A stretch of 64,000 nucleotides of DNA, taken from positions 1 through 64,000 of the forward strand of contig JAHYYL010000001.1 in NCBI GenBank assembly GCA_019424965.1, written 5' to 3'. The first letter of the stretch is position 1, and each line of letters starts with the position of its first letter. Origin of the DNA: Collinsella sp. (GTDB lineage: Bacteria > Actinomycetota > Coriobacteriia > Coriobacteriales > Coriobacteriaceae). The notes below the pieces were generated by a model that saw nothing but the letters and a program-made list of their open reading frames with translations, made no database searches and was not told the DNA's origin. Of the stretch, positions 28,201 through 34,947 are shown one piece after another. The position numbers were made by a program, and so were the translations under genes.

Positions 28201-29000
28201 TCGTCGCCCGCGTTCGTCTTGCCGACAGCAGGCTGCACGAATCGCGTGGACATTGAGAGGCCGAAGTGGTGGTTGACGGGGCGGCCGTCGTTGTAGCGCG
28301 AATCACCGGTGTTGTCTGCCTTGATGCCGGTTTGGACGAGCCGGCCGTTTTCCTCTTTGAGCACCTTGTCTGCCGCGTCGAACGGGAAGAACTGACCCTG
28401 GTGGGGCGAATCGCCCACTTTGTCAATGCCCCAGGTGTCATAGATGTCGAAGGCATTCTTGTCAGCGTTGTAGGCTGCGTAGTTTTTGGAGCTGTCATAG
28501 ACGTAGTAGCCGTTCTGAACCTTGAGGAGGCCCGTCACGCCAAAATGGGACGTCTTGCCGATCTGGGCAGAGGAATCGAACAGGTAGCAGAGGGACTCGC
28601 CGCCCCAGGTTTTGGAAAGCTGCGGATAGCCGTCTAAAAGCGTGTTGTTGACAATGCCGGGCTGCGGGTTCGTGTTGCCCGTCCAATGGTTGAGCGACTC
28701 ACCACCCTGGCCGTCGTTAAACTGGAACCGGTGGTTTGCGTTGACGCCGCCGTTGCCGGAAACCGACAGATGGTTATCGGGATTCACCCAGTAATCAAAC
28801 AGGTTGATTGTTGTCCCCGAAGGCGAAATCGTCGTAACCGTGTGGTCCGAAAACGCCGCTTCCGCACGGGTCGGCAGGAAGAAACTCGCCGTCAGCGCGA
28901 CGGCGAGGGCCAAAACAATCACATATGGCGAGACCGGGCGCAGCCCACGACGACGGCCATAAGACATGACGGACCACCGCTCGCGCGGCCCGGTGTTCAC
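22233..29000 (-). CDS. Giant LPxTG cell-wall-anchored adhesin/pilin-like protein
   Basis: Surface protein of 2255 residues. Order: basic N-terminus and signal peptide (about 12-49, PTRAEA-A cleavage-like site); a fibro-slime/PA14-like domain (about 50-385) with FAGDDDVWVFIDDVLVGDI and GGIHN; SpaA/Cna-B prealbumin-like domains (about 385-480, IIKFDQDGKFVQGAEFKLYK; and about 670-790, VQKTDTEGKPVDGAKFGLYK); a domain starting ASLEVMKKVMVPAG (about 950-1060); nine Spy0128/FctA-type isopeptide repeats (starting near 1068, 1223, 1336, 1453, 1581, 1710, 1843, 1957 and 2080), each with a Lys near the start, a Glu in the YxYTxxE strand and a final FTNTY Asn that can form an internal isopeptide bond; Pro-rich spacer; sortase signal LPYTG (2220-2224), membrane helix and RRRNR tail. 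Start: GTG 29000 with AGGGA upstream; ATG 28967 is an alternative. No sortase gene is in the window. Likely host or mucus adhesin (inference). Confidence 0.93.
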   Translation of the reverse strand: MNTGPRERWSVMSYGRRRGLRPVSPYVIVLALAVALTASFFLPTRAEAAFSDHTVTTISPSGTTINLFDYWVNPDNHLSVSGNGGVNANHRFQFNDGQGGESLNHWTGNTNPQPGIVNNTLLDGYPQLSKTWGGESLCYLFDSSAQIGKTSHFGVTGLLKVQNGYYVYDSSKNYAAYNADKNAFDIYDTWGIDKVGDSPHQGQFFPFDAADKVLKEENGRLVQTGIKADNTGDSRYNDGRPVNHHFGLSMSTRFVQPAVGKTNAGDDMVFEFAGDDDVWVFIDDVLVGDIGGIHNRASLSINFCTGDIKVNGNNDGTLKNKYQKANKDTSGFNGNTFAGGTNHTLKFFYLERGATDSNMELKFNLVTVPESDIIKFDQDGKFVQGAEFKLYKTDKDFKTVGELIGSGTTDEAGHLTLTNDVDNGVINFDDLYNKDHDNNKYYLLKETRVPEGYRSSLAATGGSMQLEYVPASAENGAGGVIINRGGMDAGSVVWKTGAFAAAKETITAPSTVYKANNDLTKSDKTVNLDSGILFAVVLKRDKSAGTGIKDPSNWYAVSGDPSTGAGYTLAKEPGMTGAIEAAKKDLHAFTLNTSGQYQVEIQNLPGDISKYYYLLSGDARKDAEYTVAIYHTTASSIGDATPKNTVHVYSDDIADGTNFKRQFATRLLVTNIQNRLFVQKTDTEGKPVDGAKFGLYKSTQVTTDANGKAVLDGDQVPYDTLTTRSVANPVKLEGAGVFPSTSDSSEPLVKGTYFLKEVSAPNGFLLNDRLIKVIVDDYGVHADAGTVDDGVSTFVGVGSLMKSLGQFGAEGDIDNTLTWIKGQRQTSDGTLDGNGNLSWNNDAKGGENEVHLKHGANGRVYQYGPTKKDEPYRLETETGWIRMGITQDVSGDTNAKGARADLGDMNLNALFTGATCVRVANEREASLEVMKKVMVPAGLTGKPDAGFTFKFTVPTTAGKTYKAAVFENAGTASEKQVGKLFDLENGREQTITADQTIRVYGLAEGDQYAVQELTGADKMPAGYKLTGRKQGDKNLTEEGDSISGRIAPQNSDGTVAKDNKLVFTNSYSVKSSVTLTGIKAKKKFTGREWTSADSFELCLRAADGTPMPDGATAAPVAGMKQVEKTVTSAEEFSFGEIKYEKPGKYTYYIAETTPAKSDPSWLGGVSYSSAEYKVTVTVKYDGKGNLTEPVVKMEQIYKDDGTATSQVIDDQIAVITNTYRPKETSVTLKATKRFTGGELAGSDFTFQLLDKDGSVVQTVQNEKDGKVAFAAIDYATPGDHDYTIKEVKGADSTVVYDAKGVKVHVKVTDEKGELKATVTYDGEKAVPTFTNTKPTADVTVEATKVLAGKDLTADAFTFGLYDQDGNEDARGTNDKNGKVKLTVKGLNLGEYDYTLKEEKAGQSVDGVAYDAKEVKVHVKVEQNQDDNNKTKVTVTYDGTATAPTFNNTYTAKGSVELTATKTIKVADGFDHTTKPADGEFTFDLKDAAGNVIATAKNDANGKVCFTREFQLSDLDGAASKDFTYTIVEQPGAEPGMVYDNHALTYTVTVTDGGNGALNAKAIVTSASGSDTFTNTYQPAATGLALGAQKSYVKKDDNTPIVPKDGEFTFDVYEGKMTAEQLAGAKPVRTATNGADGSVNFDAFSYAKPGTYEYTIVERKGDLAYVTYDDAVHHAVVTVVDNAGTLQASVAYDGADATKPTFTNTYKAKATNSGAIALTKSVDVHDGSYQLKAGDFAFELVGSDGTVLQTQKNDAKGKVYFNELTFDHAGTFPFTVREVQPTDGAPGVPGVTYTGKTYTLTYVVKDNNDGKLVVESSTVKPSEGTENGVTPNTMTFANSYQPGQTSYQISGTKVLENADPATTRTPADGEFTFALIDVATGQEIDRTTNVGKAFTFKAISYTATGSHAYQVKEVAGQDGTITYSDAVLDVTVNVTDDGSGQLTATANKTAADLTFTNTYTPTATTATITGTKALTGRDLAEGEFFFDLKDADGNVVQTVQNGADGTFGFAPLQLDKVGTYVYTVSERAGATANGVTYDTTVFTATVTVTENAETHALEAQVAYSKGGKAADAVAFSNSYAPAATEVKLGASKVLSGEDLKEGQFSFQLKDADGKVLQTAKNAADGTVGFEAISYDKPGTYAYSISEVDDGQKNVTYDAAEHRVTVTVTDDGAGHLVATVTYDGAVAPVFKNTYTPPTTPPTEPPTNPPSKSPVPKEEKPGLPYTGDTSLSPMALGGIAGGAVVLIAAGVILRRRNR

Positions 29001-29079
29001 CAGGAAGTTCCCTGCTTAGACACCCCCCCCCGGTAGCATTATTCACGAGTCGAGACGTCGTCTCTCTGAGCTCCTGCAT
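28795..29079 (-). CDS. Leader ORF with G9 tract overlapping the adhesin start
   Basis: ATG 29079 is preceded by GGGGAGG and five bases, the best ribosome-binding site in this region. The frame reads MQELRETTSRLVNNATGGGC, where GGG is encoded by nine consecutive G (29023-29031 on the plus strand as C9). In the sequence given, the frame runs past the GTG start of the adhesin out of phase and stops at 28795. With eight G it would end at a TAA just before the adhesin; with ten G it would end at a TGA overlapping the adhesin GTG (GTGA). The protein itself has no recognisable family; it is listed because of the ribosome-binding site and repeat. Confidence 0.45.
   Translation of the reverse strand: MQELRETTSRLVNNATGGGCLSRELPGEHRAARAVVRHVLWPSSWAAPGLAICDCFGPRRRADGEFLPADPCGSGVFGPHGYDDFAFGDNNQPV
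29023..29031 (-). repeat. Homopolymeric tract, nine G on the coding strand
   Basis: Nine consecutive C on the plus strand, 23-31 bases upstream of the GTG of the adhesin gene and inside the leader ORF. The only homopolymer of this length and composition I notice in the window. Confidence 0.9.
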
Positions 29080-29265
29080 AATTTCCTCCCCAGTCACACG
29101 GCGACCTGCCCGGGTGCTCCCCGGGGGCCGAGGCAGTCTGGCACATGCCCGCAGTCGTTCAAGGAATACCAACCCCAGCATATGTCTCTTAAGATATCTT
29201 AGTCTTATTCTATGACAGTTTTTGTCTCATTACCGATGAAATCGGCTCAGTCCCTTTGTCGCATG

Positions 29266-30681
29266 CTAGAGCGTGTGGAGCAGGGCGATGAGGAAGCGGA
29301 TGCCTTGGAGGTAGGCGCGACGGGTGATGCGCTCGTTGGTGCCGTGGACGCCGCGGTCGCACTCGTCATCGTCGACCACAAAGGCCGAGAAGCGAATGCA
29401 CTCAGGGCAAATGCGCTGGTAGTTGGCAGCGTCGGTCGCGCCAATCACGGTCGAGGGCACAATCGCCAACGGCTCGAATGATCCGTTTTCCTCCGTCCCC
29501 TTTGGATCACGGAAATAGCGGGCGGCGATGGAGCGAACCGCCTCGAGGCCGGGACCACCGATGCGCGGGGACGGCGAGGGTTCGGAGCTGCCGGGGCCCA
29601 GCTCCACTTCGACACGACCGGCAAGGTCCGCCCCGGCAACCGCCTCACGGCAGCACGCCACAACGTCGGCCACGCTCGTGCCCTCAAGCATGCGGAAGTT
29701 AATGTTTGCCCACATATCCTGCGGCATCACGTTAGCACCGATGCTACCGCCCTCAATTTGGGTCGGTGCACAAGTGGTGGTCACGAGCGGATAGAGCTTC
29801 TTGCTGGCGAGGCACTCGCGCACGATGGCGTCCTTGTTGGCGGCAATCTCGTCGGCCGTGTAGAGCCCCAACTCGACGAGCTGGGCGGCAAGCAAGTCGG
29901 TCACACGCGTCGACCACTCGATATCGCAGATTGCGGCGATAGCGCGGCTCAGCACCTCGAGCGATGTGCCGCCGTAGGGGTTGGACGAATGCCCGCCCTC
30001 ACTCTTCGTCTTGAGCACGATATCGGCGTAGCCCTTCTCGGCAAGGTCGGCATGCATAAGCCAGCCCTCGCCCGCGCTGTACTCGGCAGCCGGAACGATG
30101 CGGTAGTCGCCCTCGTCGATCAGGTACTCAAGCTCAATGCCGCGCTCCTCGAGCGCGCGGCCGATGGCGCCTGCGCCGTACTGCGTAGTCTCCTCGTCCT
30201 GGCCAAAGGCCAGGAGCAGTGTGCGCTCGTGCTGCCAACCGTGCGCCAGCGCATACTCAACCGCTTCGAGAATGCCTGCGACCTGGTCCTTCATGTCGAT
30301 CGCGCCGCGACCCCAAATGTAGGTGTCGTCCACGTGCCCGCTAAAGGGGGCGTGAGTCCAGTCGGCCTCGGTGCCGGGTACCACGGGAACCACGTCCATG
30401 TGGCCCATGAGCATGACGGGTTTGAGGGCAGGGTCGGAACCGCTAAGCGTCACCAATAGCGAATGGTCGATAAGCTCGACCTCGCCCGCCGCGAACACGC
30501 GCGGATACGCCTGCTGCATATACGCGCGCAGGTCGTCGAACGGCCGCCAGTTCACCGCCTCGGCATCCATACTCGAAATGGTCGGAAACGACAGCACGCG
30601 GCCCAAGCGCTCGCACGCGCCAGCCTCGTCTATATCGGCAAAATCGTCCTCATGCGCAAAGAAGCGCCAAACCTCGGCCAT
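29266..30681 (-). CDS. M20 family metallopeptidase (ArgE/DapE/CPG2-like)
   Basis: Cytosolic di-zinc peptidase/deacylase of 471 residues. Ligands: His and Asp in LMGHMDVVPV (about 92-94), bridging Asp in GRGAIDMKDQ (about 126), Glu pair in GQDEETTQYGA (about 160) and a late histidine in VHGTNERIT. The lid domain (about 200-340) begins KGYADIVLKTKSEGGHSSNP. Resembles the carnosinase/PM20D1 branch; the substrate is not evident. Start ATG with AAAGGA upstream. The gene follows an ABC amino-acid transporter operon on the same strand, with a hairpin between them, so it may be partly co-transcribed. Confidence 0.88.
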   Translation of the reverse strand: MAEVWRFFAHEDDFADIDEAGACERLGRVLSFPTISSMDAEAVNWRPFDDLRAYMQQAYPRVFAAGEVELIDHSLLVTLSGSDPALKPVMLMGHMDVVPVVPGTEADWTHAPFSGHVDDTYIWGRGAIDMKDQVAGILEAVEYALAHGWQHERTLLLAFGQDEETTQYGAGAIGRALEERGIELEYLIDEGDYRIVPAAEYSAGEGWLMHADLAEKGYADIVLKTKSEGGHSSNPYGGTSLEVLSRAIAAICDIEWSTRVTDLLAAQLVELGLYTADEIAANKDAIVRECLASKKLYPLVTTTCAPTQIEGGSIGANVMPQDMWANINFRMLEGTSVADVVACCREAVAGADLAGRVEVELGPGSSEPSPSPRIGGPGLEAVRSIAARYFRDPKGTEENGSFEPLAIVPSTVIGATDAANYQRICPECIRFSAFVVDDDECDRGVHGTNERITRRAYLQGIRFLIALLHTL

Positions 30682-30705
30682 GACATCCTTTCGATTGTGA
30701 CGACA

Positions 30706-30730
30706 AGGGCCGCCCCACCGGAGCGGCCCT
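30706..30730 (-). terminator. GC-rich hairpin after the ABC transporter operon
   Basis: 8-bp perfect stem AGGGCCGC (30706-30713) / GCGGCCCT (30723-30730), 9-base loop. On the minus strand only a short U-stretch follows, so termination may be partial and allow read-through into the M20 gene. Confidence 0.6.
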
Positions 30731-30753
30731 GCCGCGTAAGCGTTTGCGGTCGG

Positions 30754-31539
30754 TTATTTGTCCTCGAGATAACGCGAGAGGAACTCGCGGGTGCGTTGGT
30801 GCTTGGGGTTGCCGAAGAGCTCGGCCGGCGCGGCGTCCTCGAGCACCACGCCCTTGTCCATAAAGACCACGCGGTCGGACACGGTTCGGGCAAAGGCCAT
30901 CTCGTGCGTGACGACCACCATGGTCATGCCGTCGGCAGCGAGCTTGCGCATGACCTCGAGCACCTCTCCCACGATCTCGGGGTCGAGTGCGGAGGTCGGC
31001 TCGTCGAACAGCATGATCTGCGGATTCATGCACAGGGCACGGGCGATGGCCACGCGCTGTTTTTGACCACCGGACAGGCGGCCCACGGCGGCGTGCGCGA
31101 ACTTTTCGAGCCCCACGCTCGTCAGATGCTCCATCGCGACCTTCTCGGCCTCGGCCTTGCTCATCTTTTTGAGCGTGACGGGCGCGAGCGTGCAGTTGTC
31201 GAGCACGTCCATGTTGTTGAACAGGTTAAAGCCCTGGAACACCATGCCGATGTCCTCGCGGAGTTTATTGATATTGCAGCGCTCGGCCGTAAGGTCCTGG
31301 CCGTGGAACCAGATGTGGCCCGCGTCCGGGGTCTCGAGCAGGTTGAGGCAGCGCAGGAAGGTCGACTTGCCCGAGCCCGAGGCGCCGATAATGGTGACGA
31401 CCTCGCCGGGGTTAACGGACAGGTCGATGCCCTTGAGCACCTCGAGCGAGCCGAAGCTCTTGCGCAGGCCCTCGACGCGGATAAGCGGCTCATTTGTCTG
31501 TGCGGCGGCCGCAACGCCGGTAGTGGCGGTATCTGCCAT
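30754..31539 (-). CDS. Polar amino-acid ABC transporter, ATP-binding protein (GlnQ-like)
   Basis: ATPase of 261 residues. Walker A GASGSGKST (about 59), Q-loop in MVFQGFNLFNN, signature LSGGQKQRVAIARAL (about 157), Walker B IMLFDEPTSALDPE (about 180), switch histidine in VVVTHEMAF. A 20-residue Ala/Thr-rich N-terminal extension precedes the fold. Start ATG 31539 with GAGGAG upstream. Last gene of the binding protein - permease - ATPase operon. Confidence 0.94.
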   Translation of the reverse strand: MADTATTGVAAAAQTNEPLIRVEGLRKSFGSLEVLKGIDLSVNPGEVVTIIGASGSGKSTFLRCLNLLETPDAGHIWFHGQDLTAERCNINKLREDIGMVFQGFNLFNNMDVLDNCTLAPVTLKKMSKAEAEKVAMEHLTSVGLEKFAHAAVGRLSGGQKQRVAIARALCMNPQIMLFDEPTSALDPEIVGEVLEVMRKLAADGMTMVVVTHEMAFARTVSDRVVFMDKGVVLEDAAPAELFGNPKHQRTREFLSRYLEDK

Positions 31540-31561
31540 GATGATTCTCCTCGTCTTGAGC

Positions 31562-32710
31562 CTAGTTGGAGCTGGGCAGCGTTGCCGGGGCCTCGGCGCC
31601 GAGCTTTTTGCCAAAGGCCTCGAGCAGACGGCTCGCCACGAGCGTCAGGATCAGGTAGACCACGAGTGCCACGCAGTAGACCTCCATCTGGCGGTAGTAC
31701 ACGCCGGCGACGGTGGTGGTGGCGTACATGAGGTCGAACACGCCGATAACCGAGAGCACCGACGAATCCTTGATGTTGATGATGAGCTCGTTGGTGAGCG
31801 CCGGAATCGCGTTTTTAATGCCCTGGGGGAACACGACCTTGCGCATGGCCTGCCACTGCGACAGACCCAGCGAGCGCGCCGCCTCGGCCTGGCCGGGATC
31901 GATGGACTCGATGCCGCCACGCAGGACCTCCATCATGTAGGCGGTGGAGTTGAGCGAGATGGTGACGAGGCCGGCAGTGAAGGTACTCCAAATCTGGTTG
32001 GCCTGGGTGGTCTCGAAGCCCATGCCGCGCAAAACGGTGAAGCCCGCGTAATAGATGAGCAGGCCCTGGACCATCATGGGCGTGCCGCGCACGATGGTGG
32101 AGTAGATGGTCGCAAAGCCGCGGCCGATACTCTTAAAGAAGCGTACCAGGTCGTTGTCCACGCGGTCGAACGTCTGAATGCGCAGGAACACAAAGAGCAG
32201 CGCCAGGAAAAAGGCGATGACGGTACCGAAGGTCGCAAGTGCGATGGTGATCTCGATGCCGCGGATAAAGAAGTCGCCGCTCTTGTAGGTCATGTAGACC
32301 AGGCTCGACAAAAAGTCGCTGGGGTTGGAGTCCGAGACAATGCTCACCTGCACCAGGTCGATAAATGACATGACGCAGCGGTCGACAAAGAAGATCGCCG
32401 CAATAGCAACGACGACATAGCTGCCCAGGCGCGCGCCGCGACGGAAGCGCTCGGAAGCAAACGGCGACGTTTCGCGATAGTCGTTCCAGTGCATGAGTTT
32501 GGTGACCAGCGCCGCCGCCGACACGACGAGCCAGGCCCAAAGAATCGCCCAAAGGCAATCTTGGAACACGCCCGTGGGAGCCAGGAAGCTCAGCGGTGTG
32601 GGGTTGCGCTGGCTAAACGCCAGGCCGAGCGCCGCGATAGCGCTCGTGCCCAGATACACATAACGGTGATCGGCCTTGATAAAAGAGGCCAGACGATTGA
32701 CGGTTTTCAT
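31562..32710 (-). CDS. Polar amino-acid ABC transporter, permease with N-terminal extension
   Basis: 382 residues, about 150 more than a usual HisM/GlnP-type permease. The C-terminal 220 residues are the canonical permease, with TIVRGTPMMVQGLLIYY and the EAA loop EAARSLGLSQWQAMRKVVFP that contacts the ATPase. The N-terminal part adds about three hydrophobic segments (about 17-35, 48-70, 92-112) joined by charged loops; its role is unknown. Between the ATPase (22-base gap) and the binding-protein gene (9-base gap). Confidence 0.92.
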   Translation of the reverse strand: MKTVNRLASFIKADHRYVYLGTSAIAALGLAFSQRNPTPLSFLAPTGVFQDCLWAILWAWLVVSAAALVTKLMHWNDYRETSPFASERFRRGARLGSYVVVAIAAIFFVDRCVMSFIDLVQVSIVSDSNPSDFLSSLVYMTYKSGDFFIRGIEITIALATFGTVIAFFLALLFVFLRIQTFDRVDNDLVRFFKSIGRGFATIYSTIVRGTPMMVQGLLIYYAGFTVLRGMGFETTQANQIWSTFTAGLVTISLNSTAYMMEVLRGGIESIDPGQAEAARSLGLSQWQAMRKVVFPQGIKNAIPALTNELIINIKDSSVLSVIGVFDLMYATTTVAGVYYRQMEVYCVALVVYLILTLVASRLLEAFGKKLGAEAPATLPSSN

Positions 32711-32719
32711 GCTGCCTCC

Positions 32720-33646
32720 CTATGCCGGCTGACGGTCGAGGCACGCGTCCCACATCTGGTCGCGTTCCTCTTGGCTAACGCCCTTGAGCGTCTTATCGAT
32801 AAGTTTGAGCAGCTTGTCCGAGCCCTTGCGGCAGCCGACGTTTGCCGCGACCTCCTGCTTAAAGCCCTCGCCCTCCGCAAAGCGAATAGGCACAATGCCC
32901 GGGTTTTGGGCCATATAGCCCTTCTCGTTTTCGGTGTTGTAGGTCACGGCGTCGCAGGTGCCCTGCAGCAGGTTCGAAAACACCGTGGGCACCGAATCGA
33001 CCGGATTCTTGTGAACGACGCCCGGGATCTCGTCGATGACGGTATCGAGCATCGTGTCCTTTTGGCCGAGCACCGTGGCGCCGCTAAAGTCGCTGAGCTT
33101 GGTCGCGCTTTGGTAGGGCGAACCCTCTTTTACGAACAGGCCAAAGTAGCCGATAAAGTACGGATCGGAAAAACCGACAGACTCCTCGCGCTCGGGCGTG
33201 GCGCTCATGCCGGCAATAATGAGGTCGATCTGGCCGTTGTTGAGCGAATCGATGAGGCCCGAGAAGCTCTGCTTGACGGCAACGGGCTCGCCGCCAAGGG
33301 CCTTGCAGAGGATCTTTGCGATCTGAACATCGTAGCCATCGGCATAAGCGCCCTGCACGTTGTCGATGGGGATGGTGTACTCGCTGGCCTCGGAGACCTG
33401 CCAGTTGTACGGGGCGTAGGCCGCCTCCATGCCAATGCAGATCTTGTCCTTGCCGATCACGGAATCGGACAGGTCGTCGCGACCGCCGCCCGTGGTGGGC
33501 TGGACCACCTTGAGCGTGGACGGGCGCTGGCAGCCGGCAAGCGCGCCGGCGACGACGGAAGCGCTCGCAGCGAGGGCGCTACCCAGGAAGATGCGACGAC
33601 TGCACACCGGCTGTGGATGCGCGTCGCGTTGATGGGGAGAATGCAT
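32720..33646 (-). CDS. Polar amino-acid ABC transporter, substrate-binding lipoprotein
   Basis: 308 residues, family 3 periplasmic-type binding protein (SBP_bac_3) anchored outside the membrane. Signal with twin-Arg-like RRIF, then a hydrophobic stretch and lipobox LAGC (Cys about 38). The mature part begins with the usual ICIGMEAAYAPYNWQ ... VQGAYADGYDVQIAKILCKAL pattern and NGQIDLIIAGMSATPERE. Ligand not determined; the DNA reads as a basic/polar amino-acid binder. Start ATG 33646 with GGAAGG upstream is preferred to the longer frame to 33718. Confidence 0.92.
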   Translation of the reverse strand: MHSPHQRDAHPQPVCSRRIFLGSALAASASVVAGALAGCQRPSTLKVVQPTTGGGRDDLSDSVIGKDKICIGMEAAYAPYNWQVSEASEYTIPIDNVQGAYADGYDVQIAKILCKALGGEPVAVKQSFSGLIDSLNNGQIDLIIAGMSATPEREESVGFSDPYFIGYFGLFVKEGSPYQSATKLSDFSGATVLGQKDTMLDTVIDEIPGVVHKNPVDSVPTVFSNLLQGTCDAVTYNTENEKGYMAQNPGIVPIRFAEGEGFKQEVAANVGCRKGSDKLLKLIDKTLKGVSQEERDQMWDACLDRQPA

Positions 33647-33745
33647 AATCTGCCTTCCCTGTTGAATCGTATGCTGACGACTTAACAGGATATACGCCAG
33701 CGACCAGCAGCGCAGCACAAGCTCGAAAAATTAATAGACACACGG

Positions 33746-33974
33746 TAGTCATTGGGAACGTCGATGTTTTGGCAATGCCAGCGAGCGCCGCCCAGAGCGA
33801 ACAAGTTGGCATGAAAAAGGCAGGGCATAGACCTTCTGGTCATGCCGTGCCTTTTGAATGGCAAATTTTCGCTCTGGGTGGCGCGCAGCGTCGACCGGCC
33901 CGCCGTTCGTCAGAACGGCGGAACCTAAGGGCGCAGCGTCGACCGGTCCGCCGTTCGCTAGAACGGCGGAACCT
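33746..33974. repeat. Two-hairpin repeat family 1, copy C (terminal hairpin duplicated)
   Basis: Contains GTCGATGTTTTGGCAATG (33760-33777), outer stem CGCCGCCCAGAGCGAA (33786-33801) / TTCGCTCTGGGTGGCG (33868-33883), inner hairpin AAGGCAGGGCATAGACC-TTCT-GGTCATGCCGTGCCTT (33817-33853), and then two copies in tandem of a 45-base unit, GCGCAGCGTCGACCGG plus the hairpin CGCCGTTC/GAACGGCG (33883-33926 and 33931-33974). The second hairpin ends at the stop codon of the epimerase-like gene. Confidence 0.85.
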
Positions 33975-34868
33975 CTAGAGCAAGGTGACGCTAAAGCTGC
34001 GGACGTCTGTCTCGCCCGGCGCCAGCGCAATGGTGTTGACCTTGTGCTCAAAGACGTCGTCCTCGGTGTCCATGGTGGTGTGGCCGGACCAAGGCTCAAG
34101 CGCCACAAACGGGGCGTCGTTGGCGGCAGACCACACGCCGATGTACTTAAAGCCCTCAAAGTCGATCTTGACGCCGTGGCCCGACTTGCGACCGCGCAGC
34201 GTGAGCGTGGAGCCCGGGGTATCGGTGAACATGATGGCGTCGTTATCGAAGCTGCGGTGCGTGATGGGCAGCACGTCCGAGTTATCGGGCGCCCTGTAGC
34301 TGCCTTCGAACGTCATGAGGCCATCGGGCGTGATGATGGGGGCCTCGTTGGTCCAAGCCTCGGTAAATGCCAGCTCGTAATCCTCGAACGTCTCGTCCTC
34401 GGCACCGGGGGCGGGCACGTTAAATGCAGGGTGGCCGCCCACCGAGAACGGCAGGTCCACGTCGCCGGTGTTGGTGACGGCAAAGGTCTGGGTAAACGTG
34501 GCGTCGCCGGTTAGGGCATAGGTCATGTTGAGCTTAAAGTGGAAGGGGAAAGCCTTGAGCGACTCGGGCGTGTCGGTGATCTCGTAGGTGACGGACGAGC
34601 CGTCCTCGGAGACCTCGACCAGCTTGTGCTCGACGATGCGCGCAAGTCCGTGGCGCGGCATCTCGCAGGTACCGGCCGCAGACGTCGCAGTGTTGTTGCG
34701 CAGCGAGCCCACGATGGGGAACAGAATGGGCGCGTGCTTGCCCCAAAAGGCCGGGTCGCCCTGCCACAGATACTCGTTGCCGTTGAGGGCAAGGCTCGTG
34801 AGCTGGGCACCCATGGAATCGATGGCCGCGGTGAGGCCGCCGCGCTTGATGGTAGTGACGGTGGACAT
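33975..34868 (-). CDS. Aldose 1-epimerase family protein
   Basis: GalM-like beta-sandwich (LacX/YeaD branch) of 297 residues that interconverts sugar anomers in the cytosol. Family landmarks: GAQLTSLALNGNEYLWQGDPAFW, the catalytic-region RHGLAR (about 73) and GGHPAFNVP (about 147), and an acidic catalytic candidate near VALEPWSGH. Start ATG 34868 with GGAGGAAG upstream. Sugar specificity unknown. The stop codon touches repeat copy C. Confidence 0.87.
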   Translation of the reverse strand: MSTVTTIKRGGLTAAIDSMGAQLTSLALNGNEYLWQGDPAFWGKHAPILFPIVGSLRNNTATSAAGTCEMPRHGLARIVEHKLVEVSEDGSSVTYEITDTPESLKAFPFHFKLNMTYALTGDATFTQTFAVTNTGDVDLPFSVGGHPAFNVPAPGAEDETFEDYELAFTEAWTNEAPIITPDGLMTFEGSYRAPDNSDVLPITHRSFDNDAIMFTDTPGSTLTLRGRKSGHGVKIDFEGFKYIGVWSAANDAPFVALEPWSGHTTMDTEDDVFEHKVNTIALAPGETDVRSFSVTLL

Positions 34869-34947
34869 GCTACTTCCTCCAAAAATAAACAACAGTATCG
34901 AGGGCTATTGTCCCACTCTTGGCGGCGGGGTTGAGCGTCAGGCGCAG

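Noticed and set aside
22482..29000. CRISPR or short tandem repeat array in the adhesin gene
   Set aside because: The periodicity is about 340-390 bases with divergent sequence and an intact reading frame, i.e. protein-domain repeats.
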